From contig NZ_JAZIFY010000001.1 of NCBI RefSeq assembly GCF_036634195.1, positions 5,652,501 through 5,716,500 on the forward strand: 64,000 bases of DNA, in the 5' to 3' direction. This document shows positions 17,344 through 26,022 of the stretch, piece by piece. The translations under genes and the position numbers were made by a program. How positions within the stretch are numbered: position 1 is the stretch's first letter; each line of letters opens with the position of its first letter. The stretch is from Streptomyces sp. P9-A4 (GTDB lineage Bacteria > Actinomycetota > Actinomycetes > Streptomycetales > Streptomycetaceae). Under the pieces are notes generated by a model. The model was not told the origin of the DNA. It did no database searches and saw only the letters and a program-made list of their open reading frames with translations.

Positions 17344-17372
17344 TGACACTGAAATCGAACATCCATTCTCAT
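17344..17372 (+). promoter_or_regulatory. Upstream recA promoter with LexA-type SOS box
   Basis: TTGACA (17344-17349) with TCTCAT 17 bp downstream (17367-17372) gives a sigma70-like promoter. Overlapping it is CGAAC-ATCC-ATTCT (17356-17369), close to the actinobacterial LexA box CGAAC-N4-GTTCG. LexA repression of this promoter is inferred. Confidence 0.6.
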
Positions 17373-17443
17373 GGAAGTCCGGCCCCTGGAATCGCGGGCT
17401 TGTCGGCGAGTTGTCCACAGGCCGGAGGGGACGTCGGGGCCCA

Positions 17444-17466
17444 TTGTCAGTGGCAGGGGTTAGCGT
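17444..17466 (+). promoter_or_regulatory. RecA-NDp promoter (PafBC-type) of recA
   Basis: TTGTCAGTG (17444-17452), an 8-bp spacer and TAGCGT (17461-17466) match the RecA-NDp consensus exactly. The -10 ends 7 nt before an in-frame ATG at 17474. This is the LexA-independent damage promoter class known from mycobacterial recA. Confidence 0.88.
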
Positions 17467-17509
17467 CTTTCACATGAAGCGATCGACTCAAGCAAACCGG
17501 GTGGAACCC

Positions 17510-18646
17510 ATGGCAGGAACCGACCGCGAGAAGGCGCTCGACGCCGCGCTCGCACAGATTGAACGCCAATTCGGCAAGGGCGCCGTGATGCGCATGGGTG
17601 ACCGCGTCCAGGAGCCGATCGAGGTGATCTCCACCGGATCGACCGCCCTCGACATCGCCCTCGGCGTCGGCGGCCTGCCGCGCGGCCGTGTCGTGGAGGT
17701 CTACGGACCGGAGTCCTCCGGTAAGACGACCCTGACCCTGCACGCCGTGGCCAACGCCCAGAAGGCCGGCGGCCAGGTGGCCTTCGTGGACGCCGAGCAC
17801 GCCCTCGACCCCGAGTACGCCAAGAAGCTCGGCGTCGACATCGACAACCTCATCCTGTCCCAGCCGGACAGTGGCGAGCAGGCTCTTGAGATCGTCGACA
17901 TGCTGGTCCGCTCCGGCGCCCTCGACCTGATCGTCATCGACTCCGTCGCCGCGCTCGTCCCGCGCGCGGAGATCGAGGGCGAGATGGGTGACTCGCACGT
18001 CGGCCTCCAGGCCCGACTGATGAGCCAGGCGCTCCGGAAGATCACCGGCGCGCTCAACCAGTCCAAGACCACCGCGATCTTCATCAACCAGCTCCGCGAG
18101 AAGATCGGCGTGATGTTCGGCTCGCCGGAGACCACGACCGGTGGCCGCGCCCTCAAGTTCTACGCCTCCGTGCGCCTCGACATCCGGCGCATCGAGACCC
18201 TCAAGGACGGCACGGACGCGGTCGGCAACCGCACCCGCGTCAAGGTCGTCAAGAACAAGGTCGCGCCCCCCTTCAAGCAGGCCGAGTTCGACATCCTCTA
18301 CGGCCAGGGCATCAGCCGCGAGGGCGGTCTGATCGACATGGGCGTGGAGCACGGCTTCGTGCGCAAGGCCGGTGCCTGGTACACGTACGAGGGCGACCAG
18401 CTCGGCCAGGGCAAGGAGAACGCCCGTAACTTCCTGAAGGACAACCCCGACCTCGCCGACGAGATCGAGAAGAAGATCAAGGACAAGCTGGGCGTCGGCG
18501 TCCGGCCCGAGGCCGCGAAGGCCGAGACGGCGACGGACGGGGCGGGCGCCGCCGACGCAGCCGGTGCGGACGACGCGGCCAAGAGCGTCCCGGCACCCGC
18601 GAGCAAGACCGCGAAGGCGACCAAGGCCACCGCGGTCAAGAGCTGA
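17510..18646 (+). CDS. recA: Recombinase RecA
   Basis: A 378-residue RecA that forms filaments on single-stranded DNA, drives strand exchange and triggers LexA self-cleavage. Walker A GPESSGKT (66-73), Walker [11 protein letters not shown], loop L1 ([12 protein letters not shown]), the [19 protein letters not shown] segment with loop L2, and [15 protein letters not shown] are intact. The C-terminal tail is Ala/Lys-rich (ATKATAVKS), as in other streptomycetes. I annotate [10 protein letters not shown] at 17510 because it matches family N-termini. The frame is open from ATG 17474, which fits a leaderless transcript from the NDp promoter and would add 12 residues. recX follows 4 bp downstream. 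Confidence 0.98.
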   Translation: MAGTDREKALDAALAQIERQFGKGAVMRMGDRVQEPIEVISTGSTALDIALGVGGLPRGRVVEVYGPESSGKTTLTLHAVANAQKAGGQVAFVDAEHALDPEYAKKLGVDIDNLILSQPDSGEQALEIVDMLVRSGALDLIVIDSVAALVPRAEIEGEMGDSHVGLQARLMSQALRKITGALNQSKTTAIFINQLREKIGVMFGSPETTTGGRALKFYASVRLDIRRIETLKDGTDAVGNRTRVKVVKNKVAPPFKQAEFDILYGQGISREGGLIDMGVEHGFVRKAGAWYTYEGDQLGQGKENARNFLKDNPDLADEIEKKIKDKLGVGVRPEAAKAETATDGAGAADAAGADDAAKSVPAPASKTAKATKATAVKS

Positions 18647-18650
18647 ACCG

Positions 18651-19217
18651 GTGACCGGTCGCACCGAATGGCCGGGTGACGGCCCCGACTCGTCGAGGGC
18701 CGAGAAGGAGCCGTCACCCCAGGATCCGGCTGAGCGGGCGCGGGCGATCTGTCTGCGCCTGCTCACCGGGACCCCCCGCACGCGCAAGCAGCTCGCCGAC
18801 GCGCTGCGCAAGCGGGAGATCCCCGACGAGGTGGCGGAGGAAGTCCTCTCCCGCTTCGAGGACGTCGGGCTCATCGACGACGCCGCGTTCGCCGGGGCCT
18901 GGGTGGAGTCCCGCCATCACGGCCGGGGCCTCGCCCGTCGGGCGCTCGCCCGCGAGCTGCGGACCAAGGGGGTCGAGCCGACCCTCATCCAGGAGGCGGT
19001 GGAGCAGCTCGACTCCGAGCAGGAGGAGGCCAGGGCGCGTGAGCTCGTGGCCCGCAAGCTGAGAGCCACCCGCGGTCTCGACCGCGACCGGCGGCTGCGC
19101 CGGCTCGCCGGGATGCTCGCCCGCAAGGGGTACCCCGAGGGCATGGCCCTCCGCGTCGTCCGCCAGGCGCTGGAGGCCGAGGGCGAGGACACGGACGGTC
19201 TCGACGAGTCCTTCTGA
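18651..19217 (+). CDS. recX: Regulatory protein RecX
   Basis: A 188-residue RecX that binds RecA filaments and limits their growth and activity. It shows the tandem three-helix modules of the family: RARAICLRLLTGTPRTRKQLADAL, then FEDVGLIDDAAFAGAWVESR and RGLARRALARELRTKGVEP, with further repeats to KGYPEGMALRVVRQAL. It begins with GTG 4 bp after the recA stop, so the two are co-transcribed and probably translationally coupled. The stop codon lies inside the left arm of a terminator hairpin. Confidence 0.95.
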   Translation: MTGRTEWPGDGPDSSRAEKEPSPQDPAERARAICLRLLTGTPRTRKQLADALRKREIPDEVAEEVLSRFEDVGLIDDAAFAGAWVESRHHGRGLARRALARELRTKGVEPTLIQEAVEQLDSEQEEARARELVARKLRATRGLDRDRRLRRLAGMLARKGYPEGMALRVVRQALEAEGEDTDGLDESF

Positions 19218-19242
19218 TCCCCGGGGGAGATCAGAAGGACTC
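19206..19242 (+). terminator. recA-recX terminator overlapping the recX stop
   Basis: Perfect 14-bp arms, GAGTCCTTCTGATC (19206-19219) and GATCAGAAGGACTC (19229-19242), enclose a 9-nt C/G loop. The recX TGA (19215-19217) is inside the left arm. Confidence 0.88.
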
Positions 19243-19371
19243 GGACGGGGCCGGGGGAGCGGGTGTGGGCTGGAGCAGGGACTTGGGCTCTGCCTCTGTC
19301 TCCGGCTGAATCCCGGGGCACGGGTGGGAGCCGGGCCATGGACGGCGGAACCGGCAGGCCGGTCCGTTCTG

Positions 19372-19779
19372 TCAGGTGTCGCTTCGGGGGAGGAGGACCG
19401 GGAGGCCCGCCCTCTTCCAGGCCTGGAAGCCGCCGATCAGGTCGGTCGCCCGGTGGAGGCCCAGGCGGCGCAGGGACTCCGTCGCCAAGGAGGAGGCGTA
19501 GCCCTCGTCGCAGAGGACGATCACCCTCAGGTCGTGGCTGTCCGCCTCCGCCGCGCGATGGCTGCCCTGGGGGTCGAGCCGCCATTCCAGTTCGTTGCGT
19601 TCCACGACCAGGGCGCCCGGGATCAGGCCGTCCCGTTCGCGCAGGGCCGCGTAGCGGGTGTCCACCAGGAGTGCGTCGCCCGCCTCGTACGCTTCGTGGG
19701 CGGCGCGGGGGTCGATCCGGTCGATGCCCGCCCTGACCCGTTCCAGGAGTTCGTCCATGCCCACGCGTTCGTCGCTCAC
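19372..19779 (-). CDS. Rhodanese-like sulfurtransferase
   Basis: A 135-residue single-domain rhodanese, probably moving sulfane sulfur produced by cysteine catabolism. Residues from about 28 form the fold: AHEAYEAGDALLVDTRYAA, IPGALVVERNELEWRLDP, then the active-site loop CDEGYASS beginning with the catalytic cysteine, and DLIGGFQAWKRAGLP. The GTG start at 19779 overlaps the cysteine dioxygenase stop by four bases (GTGA), so translation is coupled. The persulfide could come from thiol oxidation products; no partner other than the dioxygenase is in the operon. Confidence 0.9.
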   Translation of the reverse strand: MSDERVGMDELLERVRAGIDRIDPRAAHEAYEAGDALLVDTRYAALRERDGLIPGALVVERNELEWRLDPQGSHRAAEADSHDLRVIVLCDEGYASSLATESLRRLGLHRATDLIGGFQAWKRAGLPVLLPRSDT

Positions 19780-20381
19780 TGCCAGTCCTCCGGGCGCTCG
19801 ACCTGCTCCAGACGGAGTACCGCGCCCGTCCGGCTGAACCGCCGGATCAGCGGGAGCGGCGGGTAGTAGGCGTGCACCGAGACCGCGTGGGTGTCCGGGG
19901 ACTCGTTGAGCACCTCGTGCACATGGTGGCGGCCGAAGGCGCGGCCTGCGCCCTCCGTCAGCCGGCGGGAGCGGTCGAGGTCCTCGGCCAGTTCCAGTGT
20001 CTTCCAGCCGCTCGCCGGCAGCCGGACCGCGAGCGCGTGCTCGGTCAGCGTGCCGCGTGCGGTGGCGAAGGCGCCCCGCGACTCGGCGTGGTCGTGCCAG
20101 CCGGTGCCGGTGCCCGGCGGCCAGCCGATGAGCCAGGCCTCACTGCCGCCGGGCCCTTCGAGCCGTACCCAGGTACGGCCCTCGGGATCGAGCGGGAGGG
20201 AGTCGACCAGTTCCCGGTCCGCCGCCGCGCGCCGGACGAAGTCGAGGAGATCCGCCTCCGTCGGCGGGCCGGAGGAGCGGGAAGTGGCCGCGGCCGAACT
20301 TGCGGCATCGATAGGGGGGTTCGGGGTGCTCGGGTTGTGGGCGCTGTCCGAGGTGCGTGTGGCGGGCGTCGAAGGCGACAC
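19776..20381 (-). CDS. Cysteine dioxygenase
   Basis: A 201-residue cupin of the cysteine dioxygenase type I family that oxidises L-cysteine to cysteine sulfinate using non-heme Fe(II). Metal ligands lie in the first cupin motif GTGWHDHAES (His96, His98), with the G...G end at ATARG, and in the second motif HHVHEVLN near residue 155. The C-terminal VSVHAYYPPLPL is typical of bacterial enzymes. The N-terminal 40 residues are Ser/Pro/Ala-rich. The GTG at 20381 has AGGA 9 nt upstream. It is the first gene of a two-gene operon with rhodanese and lies 94 bp downstream of a cysteine-rich leader peptide, which suggests control by cysteine supply. Confidence 0.9.
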   Translation of the reverse strand: MSPSTPATRTSDSAHNPSTPNPPIDAASSAAATSRSSGPPTEADLLDFVRRAAADRELVDSLPLDPEGRTWVRLEGPGGSEAWLIGWPPGTGTGWHDHAESRGAFATARGTLTEHALAVRLPASGWKTLELAEDLDRSRRLTEGAGRAFGRHHVHEVLNESPDTHAVSVHAYYPPLPLIRRFSRTGAVLRLEQVERPEDWQ

Positions 20382-20475
20382 GGGTGACCGTCCTGGGTTC
20401 GCTGAGGGCGCGCGGCGGCAGCACGGGCACACGGAACTGTGTCCGGTGGCGGGGCGCGCGCGGGAAAGGGCGAGA

Positions 20476-20562
20476 TCAGCAGGACGGGCGACACACGCAG
20501 CCCGCGTAGCGGACGAGGTCCATATGGACCCTCCGCCACAGGCGCGCATAGGTGTCGGTCAC
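20476..20562 (-). CDS. Cysteine-rich leader peptide upstream of cysteine dioxygenase
   Basis: A 28-codon reading frame from GTG 20562 to TGA 20476-20478. It begins MTDTYARLWRR and ends with HMDLVRYAGCVCRPSC, so Cys falls at positions 22, 24 and at the last sense codon, 28. The RRxHxDLxR core resembles leader peptides annotated before sulfur-metabolism genes in other streptomycetes. A promoter with TTGATT (20593-20598), a 17-bp spacer and TGTACT (20570-20575) ends 7 nt before the GTG, so it would be leaderless. An internal ATG at 20523 has its own GGAGG 6 nt upstream and would give the last 15 residues. Ribosome stalling at the Cys codons could gate the downstream genes; no strong terminator is visible, so the mechanism is open. 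Confidence 0.72.
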   Translation of the reverse strand: MTDTYARLWRRVHMDLVRYAGCVCRPSC

Positions 20563-20569
20563 GCTCCGG

Positions 20570-20598
20570 AGTACACCATGCGCGCCCTCGGGAATCAA
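20570..20598 (-). promoter_or_regulatory. Promoter of the cysteine leader / dioxygenase operon
   Basis: On the minus strand, TTGATT (20593-20598), a 17-bp spacer and TGTACT (20570-20575) lie 7 nt before the leader GTG. The -35 overlaps the stop codon of the upstream FAD monooxygenase. Confidence 0.5.
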
Positions 20599-22349
20599 CG
20601 CATGTCCGCTGTGCGGTCACTCCCCGTGGACACTCCGGCGGCGGATCCGGCCGCCGAAGCCGCCTTCGAGCCGGGCTCCGCCTCCGCACCCGTGCCCGCG
20701 CCCGGACCCTCGTCCGAATCCGCCTCCGAATCCGCCTCCGCCGTCGGTGAGCCGCCGCGCGCCGCGTCCGCCGCCGCATACAGCTCCTCGGGGCGGACCC
20801 CGGAGAACGCGGCGACCAGGTGCCCGTCGGGCCGTACCAACAGGACGGCGTGGGCCGGTGCGCCCGGGTACGCCTCCGTGACCAGGACCTCGGCCTTCGC
20901 CGGGAGGGCGCGTACCGCCTCTTCGAGCCGGGGCATCACACCCGCGCCGCGCCAGTGGCGGCGGTCCCACACCCCGGTGCCCGGGGCGACCAGGAGGACC
21001 AGGAGACGGCCCTGACCGAGCCGGTCCCTGAGCCGTACGGTCGTGCCGTCGGGGGCGGTCACGCGGACGTCCTCGACCGGGGCGCCCGTCGGGGTGCCCA
21101 CCGGGATCCGTCCCTCGGTGGGTGCCGGCGCGAGGGGGGAGTGCGGGTACGCGGGGGGCGCGCCGAGCGGGCCTCGCCCCACGTGGCCGTCGGTGAGGAG
21201 GGCGTCGTGCCCCCGTCCGGCGCCCGGCAGATAGGTCCGCAGGCCTCCGCCGCCGCGCAGGACCGGCAGCGACTGGTCCGCCGCCCGCAGCCGGTGGGCG
21301 ACGGCCGACCGGCGCTCGCTCTGGTAGCTGTCGAGCAGACGGTCCGAGGCGCCGTGGTGCCAGGTGAGGGCGAGCTTCCAGGCCAGGTTGTCGACGTCCC
21401 TGAACCCCTCGTCGAGGCCCTGGGTGCCGACCGCGCCCAGCAGATGGGCGGCGTCCCCGGCGAGCAGGACCCGGTCGACCCGCCAGCGGCGGGCGAGTCG
21501 CTGGTGCAGGGTGTGCACGCCGGTGTCGATGAGTTCGTACGGGGGCGTCACCCCGTCGCACCAGCCGGCCAGGGTCTCGCGGATGCGGGCGACCAGCGCG
21601 TCGGGGGTGACCAGGTCGCCCCGGGGAGGCAGCAGCCAGTCGATCCGCCACACCCCGTCGGGCAGCGGGCGGGCGGTGATCTCCTCGGCCGCGCCGCGCC
21701 ACGAGGGCTGACGGTGCAACAGGGCCTCGCCGGGCCAGGGGAGTTCGGTACGGAGGGCGGCGACGGCGTGGCGTTCCACCGCCGTACGGCCGGGGAAGCG
21801 GATGCCGAGCAGTTTGCGGACGGTCGAGCGGGCGCCGTCGCAGCCGACGAGGTGGCTGCCGCGCCACCAGGTGCCCTCCGGGCCACGGGTGTGGGCGACG
21901 ACCCCGTCCCGGTCCTGCTCGATGGTGTCGAGCCGGGCCTCGGTGACGAGTTCGACGAGCTTCTGGCGGGAGATGGCGTCGCGCAGTCCGCGCGTCAGGG
22001 CGTGCTGCGGGATGTGCAGCGGAGCGGCCGGTGCGGAGGGCGAGGCCGGGTCCTCCGACCACTCCTCCGTACCGCCGAGTCCCAGGTCGAGGGCGAGATG
22101 GCGGACGACCTGACGGCGGCGCATGCCGCGCCAGCCGACCCAGCGGACGCCCTCGTCACGGAGGGTGGTGCAGCCCAGCCGCTCGACCATGGCGGCCGTG
22201 TCGGCGCGCAGGACGACGCTGCGGGCGGGGCGGGGTTCGTCCTTGCCGGTGCCCTCGTCGAGGACGACGCTGGGCACGCCCTGCGCGGCGAGCGCGAGGG
22301 AGAGCGCGAGGCCGACCGGCCCAGCGCCCACGATGATCACCGGGTCCAC
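20595..22349 (-). CDS. FAD-dependent aromatic-type monooxygenase (PheA/TfdB-like)
   Basis: A 584-residue flavoprotein hydroxylase. FAD/NAD(P) motifs are present in order: IIVGAGPVGLALSLAL (GxGxxG) at the N-terminus, the DG motif in LVGCDGARSTVRKLLG, and the GD motif in VLLAGDAAHLLGAVGTQG followed by DVDNLAWKLAL. A C-terminal thioredoxin-like domain (RLLVLLVAPGTGVWDRR, HAVLLVRPDGHLVAAF) resembles phenol and polyketide hydroxylases. The last 50 residues are Ala/Ser/Glu/Gly-rich and probably disordered. I chose GTG 22349 because AGGAG lies 7 nt upstream and the Rossmann strand begins at once. Substrate unknown. It is transcribed toward the cysteine operon but ends before that operon's promoter. 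Confidence 0.86.
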   Translation of the reverse strand: MDPVIIVGAGPVGLALSLALAAQGVPSVVLDEGTGKDEPRPARSVVLRADTAAMVERLGCTTLRDEGVRWVGWRGMRRRQVVRHLALDLGLGGTEEWSEDPASPSAPAAPLHIPQHALTRGLRDAISRQKLVELVTEARLDTIEQDRDGVVAHTRGPEGTWWRGSHLVGCDGARSTVRKLLGIRFPGRTAVERHAVAALRTELPWPGEALLHRQPSWRGAAEEITARPLPDGVWRIDWLLPPRGDLVTPDALVARIRETLAGWCDGVTPPYELIDTGVHTLHQRLARRWRVDRVLLAGDAAHLLGAVGTQGLDEGFRDVDNLAWKLALTWHHGASDRLLDSYQSERRSAVAHRLRAADQSLPVLRGGGGLRTYLPGAGRGHDALLTDGHVGRGPLGAPPAYPHSPLAPAPTEGRIPVGTPTGAPVEDVRVTAPDGTTVRLRDRLGQGRLLVLLVAPGTGVWDRRHWRGAGVMPRLEEAVRALPAKAEVLVTEAYPGAPAHAVLLVRPDGHLVAAFSGVRPEELYAAADAARGGSPTAEADSEADSDEGPGAGTGAEAEPGSKAASAAGSAAGVSTGSDRTADMR

Positions 22350-22465
22350 GGCGCGGCTCCTGAAGGCCGGACGGTCATGGGGGCAGCACAGCTGAGTGTG
22401 GCACGAGCCCGGTGCTTGATCACAGACCGTATGCAACCTATTGAGGGTGCTTGCGTCAAGTGACA

Positions 22466-22515
22466 GGGTGGGCGCGGTGCGGCCGACCTGAAGTCGGTAC
22501 CGCTCCGGCCCACCC
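22466..22515 (-). terminator. Terminator after gluABCD
   Basis: An interrupted hairpin with outer arms GGGTGGGC (22466-22473) and GCCCACCC (22508-22515) and inner pairings GCGGT/ACCGC and CCGAC/GTCGG. It lies just past the gluD stop. Confidence 0.7.
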
Positions 22516-22579
22516 CGAACGCCCTACGGAACCCTTCGGGACCGGCCGCCGCTGTCGTCCCGTGGACCTCCGCGGCGTG

Positions 22580-23488
22580 TCAGCCGCTGACCGCGTCGGT
22601 CTTCGTCTGGGTGGCTCCGGCCTGGGCGTCGACTGCTCCGCCCTGGGCCGGGACGGTCACCGCGGCCGACTTCTTGCCCTGCCGCAGGCGCCGCTCCAGG
22701 CGGCCGGCGAGGTGGGTGAGGATGGCGTTGATGGCGATGTAGATCAGCGCGATGACCGTGAAGGTGGCGATCGTGTTGGCGCCGTAGTTGGCCGTGATCT
22801 GCCGGTTCTGGCTGAGAAGCTCCCCGAAGCCGAGCATGGCGCCGCCGAGCGCGGTGTCCTTGACGATCACGACGAGCTGGCTGACGAGGGCCGGGAGCAT
22901 GACGGTCACGGCCTGGGGGAGCAGGACGTACAGCATGGTCTGGCCCTTGCGCATGCCGAGCGCCTCGGCCGCGTCGCCCTGGCCGCGGGGCAGCGAGAGC
23001 ACTCCGGCCCGGACGACCTCGGCGATGACGGAGGCGTTGTAGAGCACCAGGCCGGTGACGACCGCGTACAGCGGGCGGAAGTCGGAGCTGATGGTCGTGA
23101 ACTCCCGGTACAGGGCAGCCGCGAACATCATCAGGAGCAGTACCGGGATGGCGCGGAAGAACTCGACGACCGTACCGACGGGCACCCGTACCCAGCGGTG
23201 GTCGGAGAGCCGGCCGATGCCGAGGAGGGCGCCGAGCGGCAACGCGATCACGATGGAGAGCGCGGCGGCCTTGAGGGTCTCCGTCAGACCGGGCAGCAGA
23301 TACGTCGTCCAGACCCGGGAGTCGGTGACGAACGGGCTCCACTTGTCGGCGTCGAGCTGGTTCTTGTCGGCCATGGCCGAGAGGACCCACCAGGCCACGA
23401 GGCCGAGCACGACCAGGAACACGATCGTGTAGAGGACGTTCCGCCGCTTGGCGCGGGGGCCGGGCGTGTCGTACAGGACGGAACTCAT
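22580..23488 (-). CDS. gluD: Glutamate ABC transporter permease GluD
   Basis: A 302-residue inner-membrane permease of the polar amino acid (HisMQ) type. After a short cytoplasmic N-terminus there is one helix, then the five-helix core (TYLLPGLTETLKAAALSIVIAL onward). The EAA loop AAEALGMRKGQTMLYVLLPQA contacts the ATPase. The C-terminal 30 residues are polar (GGAVDAQAGATQTKTDAVSG). The ATG overlaps the gluC stop by four bases. The order gluA-gluB-gluC-gluD matches the operon known from Corynebacterium and Streptomyces coelicolor, where it imports glutamate. Confidence 0.93.
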   Translation of the reverse strand: MSSVLYDTPGPRAKRRNVLYTIVFLVVLGLVAWWVLSAMADKNQLDADKWSPFVTDSRVWTTYLLPGLTETLKAAALSIVIALPLGALLGIGRLSDHRWVRVPVGTVVEFFRAIPVLLLMMFAAALYREFTTISSDFRPLYAVVTGLVLYNASVIAEVVRAGVLSLPRGQGDAAEALGMRKGQTMLYVLLPQAVTVMLPALVSQLVVIVKDTALGGAMLGFGELLSQNRQITANYGANTIATFTVIALIYIAINAILTHLAGRLERRLRQGKKSAAVTVPAQGGAVDAQAGATQTKTDAVSG

Positions 23489-24159
23489 CGCTTCACCGCC
23501 AGACGCTTGGCCGCCCAGCCCAGGAGCAGGCCGGTGGGGAGGGTGAGGAGGATGAAGCCGAACGCGAAGACGGCGAAGACGGCGAAGAGCGCGTCCGCCT
23601 CGTTCTCGACCATCTCCTTCATCAGGAGGGCCGCTTCCGCGGCGCTGATGGCCGAGGCCACCGTGGTGTTCTTGGTGAGGGCGATGAGGACGTTCGCGAG
23701 CGGGGTCACCACCGCGCGGAAGGCCTGCGGGAACACCACCAGGGTCAGGACCTGGGTGAAGCTCAGGCCCAGTGCGCGGGCGGCCTCGGCCTGGCCCGGC
23801 GGAACGGTGTTGATGCCCGAGCGCAGCGCCTCGCAGACGAACGTGCCCGTGTACGCGGTGAGTCCGAGGACGGCGAGCCGGAAGCCGATCTCCTCGAACG
23901 TGCTGCCGCCGAGCTTGACGTCGAGGGTCTGGTTGAGGGCGAACGAGCACGCCACGAGGACCACGGTCAGCGGGGTGTTGCGGACGAGGTTGACGTATGT
24001 GGCGGCGAAGGCGCGCATCACGGGGACCGGGCTCACTCGCATGCCCACCAGGGCGGTGCCCCAGATCAGCGAGCCGATCGCCGAGTAGAGGGCGAGCTGC
24101 GCCGTCACCCAGAAGGCGCCGAGCAGGTCGTACTGCCCGGAATCAAGAAAGTCGAACAC
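23485..24159 (-). CDS. gluC: Glutamate ABC transporter permease GluC
   Basis: A 224-residue HisMQ-type permease subunit that forms the membrane channel with GluD. It has about five helices. The conserved VNLVRNTPLTVVLV segment follows the first helices, and the EAA loop AAEAARALGLSFTQVLTLVVFPQAF precedes VVTPLANVLIALTKNTTVA. It begins with GTG at 24159 and overlaps gluD (ATGA). A 120-bp gap with a stable hairpin separates it from gluB, so permease levels are probably lower than those of the binding protein. Confidence 0.93.
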   Translation of the reverse strand: MFDFLDSGQYDLLGAFWVTAQLALYSAIGSLIWGTALVGMRVSPVPVMRAFAATYVNLVRNTPLTVVLVACSFALNQTLDVKLGGSTFEEIGFRLAVLGLTAYTGTFVCEALRSGINTVPPGQAEAARALGLSFTQVLTLVVFPQAFRAVVTPLANVLIALTKNTTVASAISAAEAALLMKEMVENEADALFAVFAVFAFGFILLTLPTGLLLGWAAKRLAVKR

Positions 24160-24230
24160 GATGCCCGCGCTCTCCCCTGGTGGTCGGTCGGTGGGACGGC
24201 CGACGCGTGGGCGGCGGCCGGTGCCGGTGC

Positions 24231-24260
24231 GACGGCCGCCCCGCGTGCGGGGTGGCCGTC
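24231..24260 (-). terminator. Intercistronic hairpin between gluB and gluC (attenuator/stabiliser)
   Basis: The arms GACGGCCGCCCCGC (24231-24244) and GCGGGGTGGCCGTC (24247-24260) pair almost perfectly with a 2-nt GT turn. Such hairpins after binding-protein genes usually terminate partially or protect the mRNA, which favours the binding protein over the permeases. Confidence 0.65.
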
Positions 24261-24279
24261 ACGGCCGGAGCGGGTCAGG

Positions 24280-25101
24280 TCAGTTCTGGACCTTCGGCGC
24301 GGGCTCGTACTTGTAGCCGGAGGGGCCGAAGTTCTGCTTGACGAGCTTCTCCCAGGTGCCGTCGGAGACCATCTTCTCCAGCGCCTTGTTGATCTTGCCG
24401 CGCAGCTCGTCGTCGCCCTTCTTGACGCCGATGCCGTAGTTCTCGTCGCTCATCCGGAGACCGGCGAGCTTGAACTTGCCCTGGTGCTCCTTCTGCGAGG
24501 CGTAGCCCGCGAGGATGGAGTCGTCGGTGGTCAGGGCGTCGACGGCCTTGTTCTCCAGACCGGTCAGGCACTCGGAGTAGCCGCCGAGCTGCTGGAGGTC
24601 GGCCTTCGGGGCCAGCTTCTCCTTGACGTTCTGCGCGGAGGTCGAGCCGGTGACCGAGCAGAGCTTCTTGGAGTTGAGGTCCTCGACCTTGGTGATCGAG
24701 CTGTCGTCGGCGCGCACGAGCAGGTCCTGGTGGGCCAGGAAGTACGGACCGGCGAAGTCGACCTCCTTCTTGCGCTTGTCGTTGATCGAGTAGCTGGCGA
24801 CGACGAACTTGACGTCACCGTTCTTGATCAGGTTCTCGCGTTCGGCGCTCGGCGCCTGCTTGAAGGTGATCTTGTCCTCGGAGTAGCCGAGCTCCTTGGC
24901 GACGTAGCGGGCGACGTCGACGTCGAAGCCGGCGTATGTGCCGTCCGGGGTCTTCAGGCCCAGGCCGGGCTGGTCGAACTTGATGCCGATGGTGATCTTG
25001 TCGCCGTTGCTGCCGGAGTCCGAGCCGCTGCCACAGGCGGTGGCGGTCAGGGCGAGGACGACGGCGGCCGCGGCGGCGGCGGAGGTGCGACGAAGCATCA
25101 T
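24280..25101 (-). CDS. gluB: Glutamate-binding lipoprotein GluB
   Basis: A 273-residue solute-binding protein of family 3. The N-terminus is a lipoprotein signal with lipobox LTATAC (Cys near residue 23), so the mature protein is anchored to the outer face of the membrane. Periplasmic-binding landmarks follow: GIKFDQPGLGLKTPDGTYAG, FDVDVARYVAKELGY, the ligand-contact SYSINDKRKKEVDFAGPYF, and a C-terminal GIGVKKGDDELRGKINKAL. It is the second gene of the operon, 53 bp after gluA, and is followed by a hairpin. Confidence 0.94.
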   Translation of the reverse strand: MMLRRTSAAAAAAVVLALTATACGSGSDSGSNGDKITIGIKFDQPGLGLKTPDGTYAGFDVDVARYVAKELGYSEDKITFKQAPSAERENLIKNGDVKFVVASYSINDKRKKEVDFAGPYFLAHQDLLVRADDSSITKVEDLNSKKLCSVTGSTSAQNVKEKLAPKADLQQLGGYSECLTGLENKAVDALTTDDSILAGYASQKEHQGKFKLAGLRMSDENYGIGVKKGDDELRGKINKALEKMVSDGTWEKLVKQNFGPSGYKYEPAPKVQN

Positions 25102-25154
25102 CGAGGAATGTCCCTTGGATAGAAGTGAGTTGGGAAGGATAGGCCCGAACTCGC

Positions 25155-25952
<798 letters not shown>

Positions 25953-25999
25953 CGGCCTCTTGCTCCGTCCTCCTCGGTTGGGGAGGACACTAGAGACCC

Positions 26000-26022
26000 G
26001 ATGTGACGACCGTCATCACATC
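26000..26022. promoter_or_regulatory. Palindrome in the gluA-gluR intergenic region (candidate operator)
   Basis: An 11-1-11 inverted repeat: GATGTGACGAC (26000-26010), C, GTCATCACATC (26012-26022), with one mismatch between the arms. It lies 48 bp upstream of gluA. GTGA...TCAC half-sites resemble Crp-type boxes, but a GluR or other site is equally possible. On the gluR side, CTGGTAC is directly repeated at 26167 and 26177. Confidence 0.55.
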
